A DNA stretch of 9,120 nucleotides from Anaerolineales bacterium (lineage in GTDB: Bacteria > Chloroflexota > Anaerolineae > 4572-78 > NAK82). Below, piece by piece: positions 6,709-9,120 of the stretch. The stretch covers positions 1 through 9,120 of the forward strand of contig JAHELX010000226.1 of NCBI GenBank assembly GCA_024643945.1. Direction: 5' to 3'. The stretch's first letter is position 1; each line of letters opens with the position of its first letter. Position numbers and translations under genes: made by a program. The notes under the pieces are model-generated. The model was not told where the DNA came from and ran no database searches. It saw only the letters and a list, made by a program, of their open reading frames with translations.

Positions 6709-6716
6709 TAAGAGCG

Positions 6717-6731
6717 ATGAGCGCTATTGAC
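6717..6731. repeat. 15-bp inverted repeat, dnaN 3' side
   Basis: ATGAGCGCTATTGAC on the + strand is the exact reverse complement of 7908-7922. It lies between the dnaN stop (6739) and its terminator (6684-6708), so it would be in the dnaN mRNA 3' untranslated region. The match ends sharply at 15 bp on both sides. Confidence 0.75.
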
Positions 6732-6738
6732 CGGGCTG

Positions 6739-7875
6739 TCAGCGTGAGAGGTGCATCGGCATAATCACGTGGACAAAATCGTCGTCGCCAATCGGCCGCA
6801 ACACGCCGGGGCTGGAGGCCGAGCTTGTCTCCAAAGCCACCTGAGCTGTATCCATCACCGACAGCACGTCAATCAGGTATTTGGCGTTGAAGGCAATCTC
6901 AAGAGGATCACCATCGATAGAGGCATCCAATTGTCCTACGTTGTCACCCAGTTCGGCGCTGGTGGCTGCCAGCGTGATGTGACCCGGCATCAATTCATCG
7001 CCGGGCGCGACCTCCAGGCGCACGATGTTGGCCGCGTCGCGGGCGAAGAGATGCGAGACGCGGGCGACTTTGAGAAATCCGGACGTATCCAGCACGGTGC
7101 GAGTGGTGTAGCCGGAAGGAATGATCTGGCGGTAATCGGGGAATCTGCCTTCTATGAGCTGGGAAACCAGATCTATGTCTTGTAGATGAAACAGGATCTG
7201 GTTGCGGGCCGGGGTGATGACAACTTCCACCCAATCTTCCTGGTCGGCCGAGATGCGGGCCAATTCCCCTAAGGCCCGGGCGGGGATAATGACCTCGATG
7301 GTCTCGTCAACCGGTTGGGCGAGAGGTGCGCCTCGCACCGACAGACGAAAGCCATCCGCGGCTGCCATAGTCAGCCGATCTCCTTCGAAGCGGGCCAGAA
7401 CACCGGTAAGAATGGGCCGACTCTCGTCGGTAGCGGCGGCAAACACCACCTGGTCAATCATCTGGCGTAGAGCTTCTGGCTCGAGGCGGATGGCATGCTC
7501 GCCGTCGTCGGCAGTGGGAATGATGGGAAATTCCTGAGCGTCTATCCCTTTGATATTAGCCTCAAAGCGGGCACAGCGAGCGTTGAGCGTTTGCGTGCGC
7601 ACTGCTAATTCTAAGTCAATCTGTTCCGGCGGCAGTGAGTTGACAAAGTCGGTCAGCAACCGGGCGGGTACGGTGGTAGCGCCTTCCTCTGTTACTTTAG
7701 CTCCCACCCAACAATTGATGCCGAGTTCCAGGTTGGTGGCCGATAGCTTCAGGCGACCACTATCCGTCGCCAGCATCACGTTCGATAACACCGGCAACGT
7801 GCTCCGGCTGGCGACGGCACGTCCGACGATGCTCAATCCCTTGGCCAGATTCTCTTGCAGGCAGGAGATTTTCAC
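6739..7875 (-). CDS. dnaN: DNA polymerase III beta subunit (sliding clamp)
   Basis: A 378-residue protein, normal for DnaN. The homodimeric ring encircles DNA and tethers DNA polymerase III and other partners in the cytoplasm. The N-terminus (MKISCLQENLAKGL), the N-terminal domain motif STLPVLSNVML (25-35), the central RPILTGVL motif (about 152-159), the IEGRFPDYRQIIP segment and the C-terminal HVIMPMHL ending, which forms part of the partner-binding cleft, all fit the three-domain clamp. Translation starts at a GTG (7875) with a strong AAGGAGG site 7 nt upstream. No dnaA, recF or gyrB is adjacent, so this is not the classic dnaA-dnaN origin layout. A terminator follows, and the gene is bracketed by a perfect 15-bp inverted repeat. 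Base composition is like that of its neighbours. Confidence 0.97.
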   Translation of the reverse strand: MKISCLQENLAKGLSIVGRAVASRSTLPVLSNVMLATDSGRLKLSATNLELGINCWVGAKVTEEGATTVPARLLTDFVNSLPPEQIDLELAVRTQTLNARCARFEANIKGIDAQEFPIIPTADDGEHAIRLEPEALRQMIDQVVFAAATDESRPILTGVLARFEGDRLTMAAADGFRLSVRGAPLAQPVDETIEVIIPARALGELARISADQEDWVEVVITPARNQILFHLQDIDLVSQLIEGRFPDYRQIIPSGYTTRTVLDTSGFLKVARVSHLFARDAANIVRLEVAPGDELMPGHITLAATSAELGDNVGQLDASIDGDPLEIAFNAKYLIDVLSVMDTAQVALETSSASSPGVLRPIGDDDFVHVIMPMHLSR

Positions 7876-7882
7876 GGTGGAC

Positions 7883-7889
7883 CCTCCTT
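7883..7889 (-). promoter_or_regulatory. dnaN: dnaN ribosome binding site fixing a GTG start
   Basis: AAGGAGG on the - strand lies 7 nt before the GTG at 7875. It is strong and well spaced and supports the non-ATG start, which also matches the expected DnaN N-terminus. Confidence 0.85.
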
Positions 7890-7907
7890 AACTGATATGG
7901 TTCGTTA

Positions 7908-7939
7908 GTCAATAGCGCTCATGAGTCGATATTGCTCAT
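7908..7939. repeat. Tandem 17-bp-period repeat in the dnaN leader, with mini-ORFs
   Basis: Two 15-bp units start at 7908 and 7925 and match at 12 of 15 positions. The first is the exact inverted partner of 6717-6731. Read with dnaN (- strand), each unit starts with ATGAGC: the outer encodes MSNIDS-stop (7939-7919), the inner MSAID-stop (7922-7905), and they overlap as ATGA. The inner one ends 29 nt before the dnaN GTG. It may be an operator, an RNA pairing site or a leader-peptide element; no protein family is recognisable. Confidence 0.55.
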
Positions 7940-8022
7940 TGTGTGGTGACACGTCTTCCAATGTTACGGAGCAGGTATTCCTCTATCGAAAGTACGCCTG
8001 TTCCTAGGGGGTTGTTGCCAAC

Positions 8023-8051
8023 AGTATACTATATTTTGTGGTTTTATTCAA
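8023..8051 (-). promoter_or_regulatory. dnaN: Putative dnaN promoter
   Basis: On the - strand, a -35 TTGAAT (8051-8046, 4 of 6), a 17-bp spacer and a -10 TATACT (8028-8023, 5 of 6) lie in an AT-rich patch. Transcription would start near 8016, giving a leader of about 140 nt that contains the 7908-7939 repeats. A small dyad TGTTGCCAACA (8013-8023) overlaps the expected start and could bind a regulator. I saw no better promoter closer to the gene. Confidence 0.5.
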
Positions 8052-8117
8052 GTTGTTCTTGCCACACGCAGCAATTCTCATTATGACGGCAAATAGTTGA
8101 CTGAGTAACCATCTGCG

Positions 8118-8265
8118 TGTCATTTCGAGCCGCGAAGCGTGCGAGAAATCCCTGGAGTCTAGCTTAAAGGCTGAAAAAACGGTGACTTTGCACGGTGACT
8201 TATCCCAGCCACGCTCCATTAAAGTGTTGGTAACGAGGGATTTCTCGCTATCGCTCGAAATGACA
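8118..8265. repeat. MITE-like inverted repeat of the TCATTTCGAG family
   Basis: Left arm 8118-8153 and right arm 8236-8265 match as inverted repeats in two perfect blocks: 8118-8130 with 8253-8265 (13 bp), and 8141-8153 with 8236-8248 (13 bp), separated by diverged bases. About 82 bp lie between the arms and encode nothing recognisable. The arm sequence (TCATTTCGAGC...GAGAAATCC) is a widespread bacterial dispersed repeat and is related to the units at 683-957. There is no transposase, so any movement would depend on another element. Confidence 0.7.
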
Positions 8266-8319
8266 TGTTGTTTTGGACCCAGGCCCAAAATTCGGAATGC
8301 CTGTACTTACCTGGGCTAC

Positions 8320-8348
8320 TTGCAACGTTGTGGTCTCCGGTGTAAACT
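8320..8348 (+). promoter_or_regulatory. Weak candidate promoter for the GT39 gene
   Basis: TTGCAA (8320-8325) and TAAACT (8343-8348) are spaced 17 bp apart, each 4 of 6 to consensus. Position and spacing suit the gene starting near 8402, but the boxes are weak and could be chance. Confidence 0.3.
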
Positions 8349-8401
8349 GGGCCAATGGGAAGGAAAGCCCGACCGTCAGATTTGGGAATTTGGTCTAAGA
8401 C

Positions 8402-9120
8402 ATGAGCATGAGAATCGGCACAGTAGGGGCGGAGCACATTTCGTCTCTACAGAGCCGCGCTTCGTCCTTGCAAATCTTCCTTATTCGCATCGGCCTGGGG
8501 CTCACACTGCTGTTGGCGACCGCCCTCCGTTTTTACCGCCTGGCGGGCCAGAGTCTCTGGTCCGATGAGGGGAACAGCGTGGCCCTGGCCCGGGCCGGCC
8601 TGGGTGAGATCGCTGCCCGTACCGCTCTGGATATTCACCCCCCGCTCTACTATTGGCTGCTGCATATTTGGATGCGCGTCTTCGGGGGGAGCGAGATAGC
8701 CGTACGCTCCCTGTCGGCTGCCGCTGGCGTGCTACTGGTGGCAGTGGTCTACGTGCTGGGGGCACGACTATTTAGCGCACGAGTGGGGTTGCTGGCCGCC
8801 TTCATCGCGGCCGTGTCCCCTTTCCAGGTGTATTATGCGCAGGAAGCGCGCATGTACGCGCTACTGGCTCTCCTGGGTGCCTTGGCCGTTTTGGCGACGG
8901 TGGAATTGTCAGGGGCGTCGTTCCGTGCTGTCCCAAGCTTCAGGAAAGTAGGGGCGAGGTCACCTCGCCCCTACCTCCCCAATTGGGGGCGCACCCTCCC
9001 TGCAGGTTGGGCGCTGCTCTATGTCCTGAGTGCAACGCTGGGCCTTTACACGCACTATGCCTTCCCCGTGGTGCTGGCTGCCACCAATTTGGCTTTCTTG
9101 ATCCATCTCTGGCAGGCCCG
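8402..9120 (+). CDS. Glycosyltransferase family 39 (GT-C, PMT/ArnT-like), 3' end outside the window
   Basis: The first 239 residues of a multi-spanning membrane glycosyltransferase that would use a polyprenyl-phosphate sugar on the outer face of the membrane to modify protein, lipid or glycan. Visible: first membrane segment (about 25-42), the first-loop acidic pair in SLWSDEGN (D55-E56, the usual catalytic site of GT-C enzymes), DIHPPLYYWLLH (77-88), and SPFQVYYAQEARMYALLALL (139-158), all typical of GT39 proteins. More hydrophobic helices follow at about 105-120, 128-140, 153-168 and 202-236. A 27-bp palindrome forms codons 183-191 in frame. The start is uncertain: ATG 8402 or ATG 8408 has no good ribosome site, and codons 8-17 derive from a repeat, so TTG 8468 is possible. 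The gene is cut off by the window edge. Confidence 0.85.
   Translation, partial: MSMRIGTVGAEHISSLQSRASSLQIFLIRIGLGLTLLLATALRFYRLAGQSLWSDEGNSVALARAGLGEIAARTALDIHPPLYYWLLHIWMRVFGGSEIAVRSLSAAAGVLLVAVVYVLGARLFSARVGLLAAFIAAVSPFQVYYAQEARMYALLALLGALAVLATVELSGASFRAVPSFRKVGARSPRPYLPNWGRTLPAGWALLYVLSATLGLYTHYAFPVVLAATNLAFLIHLWQA
8423..8450. repeat. Degraded GTAGGGGCG-family element in the GT39 N-terminus
   Basis: It is bounded by GTAGGGGCG (8423-8431) and CGTCTCTAC (8442-8450), which match as inverted ends at 7 of 9 positions. It has the same ends and codon phase (GTA GGG GCG) as the perfect copy at 8948-8974. It lies within the first codons if translation starts at 8402. Confidence 0.4.
8948..8988. 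repeat. In-frame 27-bp palindrome plus adjacent 12-bp palindrome inside GT39
   Basis: GTAGGGGCGAGGT (8948-8960), a central C, and the exact reverse complement (8962-8974) form a perfect 27-bp palindrome occupying exactly nine codons (VGARSPRPY). A second perfect palindrome CCCCAATTGGGG (8977-8988) follows 2 bp later. The segment falls in a hydrophilic loop between membrane helices, so the reading frame and probably the fold are preserved. Confidence 0.85.

Noticed and set aside
8196..8204. DnaA-box-like TTATCCCAG near dnaN
   Set aside because: A single imperfect match to TTATCCACA inside a MITE-like repeat, with no cluster of boxes and no dnaA, so there is no evidence for an origin.

Overview
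The window is bacterial and fairly GC-rich. It has SD-led genes, sigma70-type promoters, and an unusually heavy load of short palindromic and tandem repeats between genes. The repeat families (GTAGGGGCG...CGCCCCTAC palindromes, GGAAGGTTGG-type hairpins, TCATTCCGAG/TCATTTCGAG repeats), together with a dnaN that has no dnaA beside it, remind me of Chloroflexota (Anaerolineae-like) genomes. That placement is inference from pattern memory; no 16S or other marker is present to prove it.

Layout: positions 1-976 hold no convincing gene. They contain a nested palindromic repeat (69-253), an unexplained stretch (254-682), and an array of four 46-bp tandem repeats with degenerate flanks (683-957). Then on the + strand come a two-part GNAT acetyltransferase (1016-2020), a WbbL-type family 2 glycosyltransferase (2168-3121), and a polyprenyl glycosylphosphotransferase of the WcaJ/EpsE type (3260-4654). 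Convergent to these, on the - strand, is the cluster dnaN (6739-7875), a SanA/DUF218 membrane protein (5990-6646) and kbl (4800-5978). The last two are tightly coupled: the stop codon of the first overlaps the ribosome binding site of the second. A terminator and a promoter sit back to back between dnaN and the SanA-kbl pair. Positions 7940-8401 hold the putative dnaN promoter and a MITE-like inverted repeat. A family 39 (GT-C) glycosyltransferase starts near 8402 and runs off the end.

Functionally, the GT2, the phosphoglycosyl transferase and the GT39 protein point to assembly of a cell-surface or exported glycan on a polyprenyl carrier. The SanA-like protein fits an envelope theme. DnaN (sliding clamp) and Kbl (threonine/glycine metabolism) are housekeeping.

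I see no defence system, CRISPR array, transposase or RNA gene. The most notable features are regulatory or structural. A perfect 15-bp inverted repeat brackets dnaN, so the 5' and 3' untranslated parts of its mRNA could pair; its upstream copy is duplicated and encodes two overlapping mini-ORFs. Several promoters imply leaderless or nearly leaderless mRNAs. Repeat elements occupy most gene junctions, provide one gene's stop codon, and lie in frame inside another gene.
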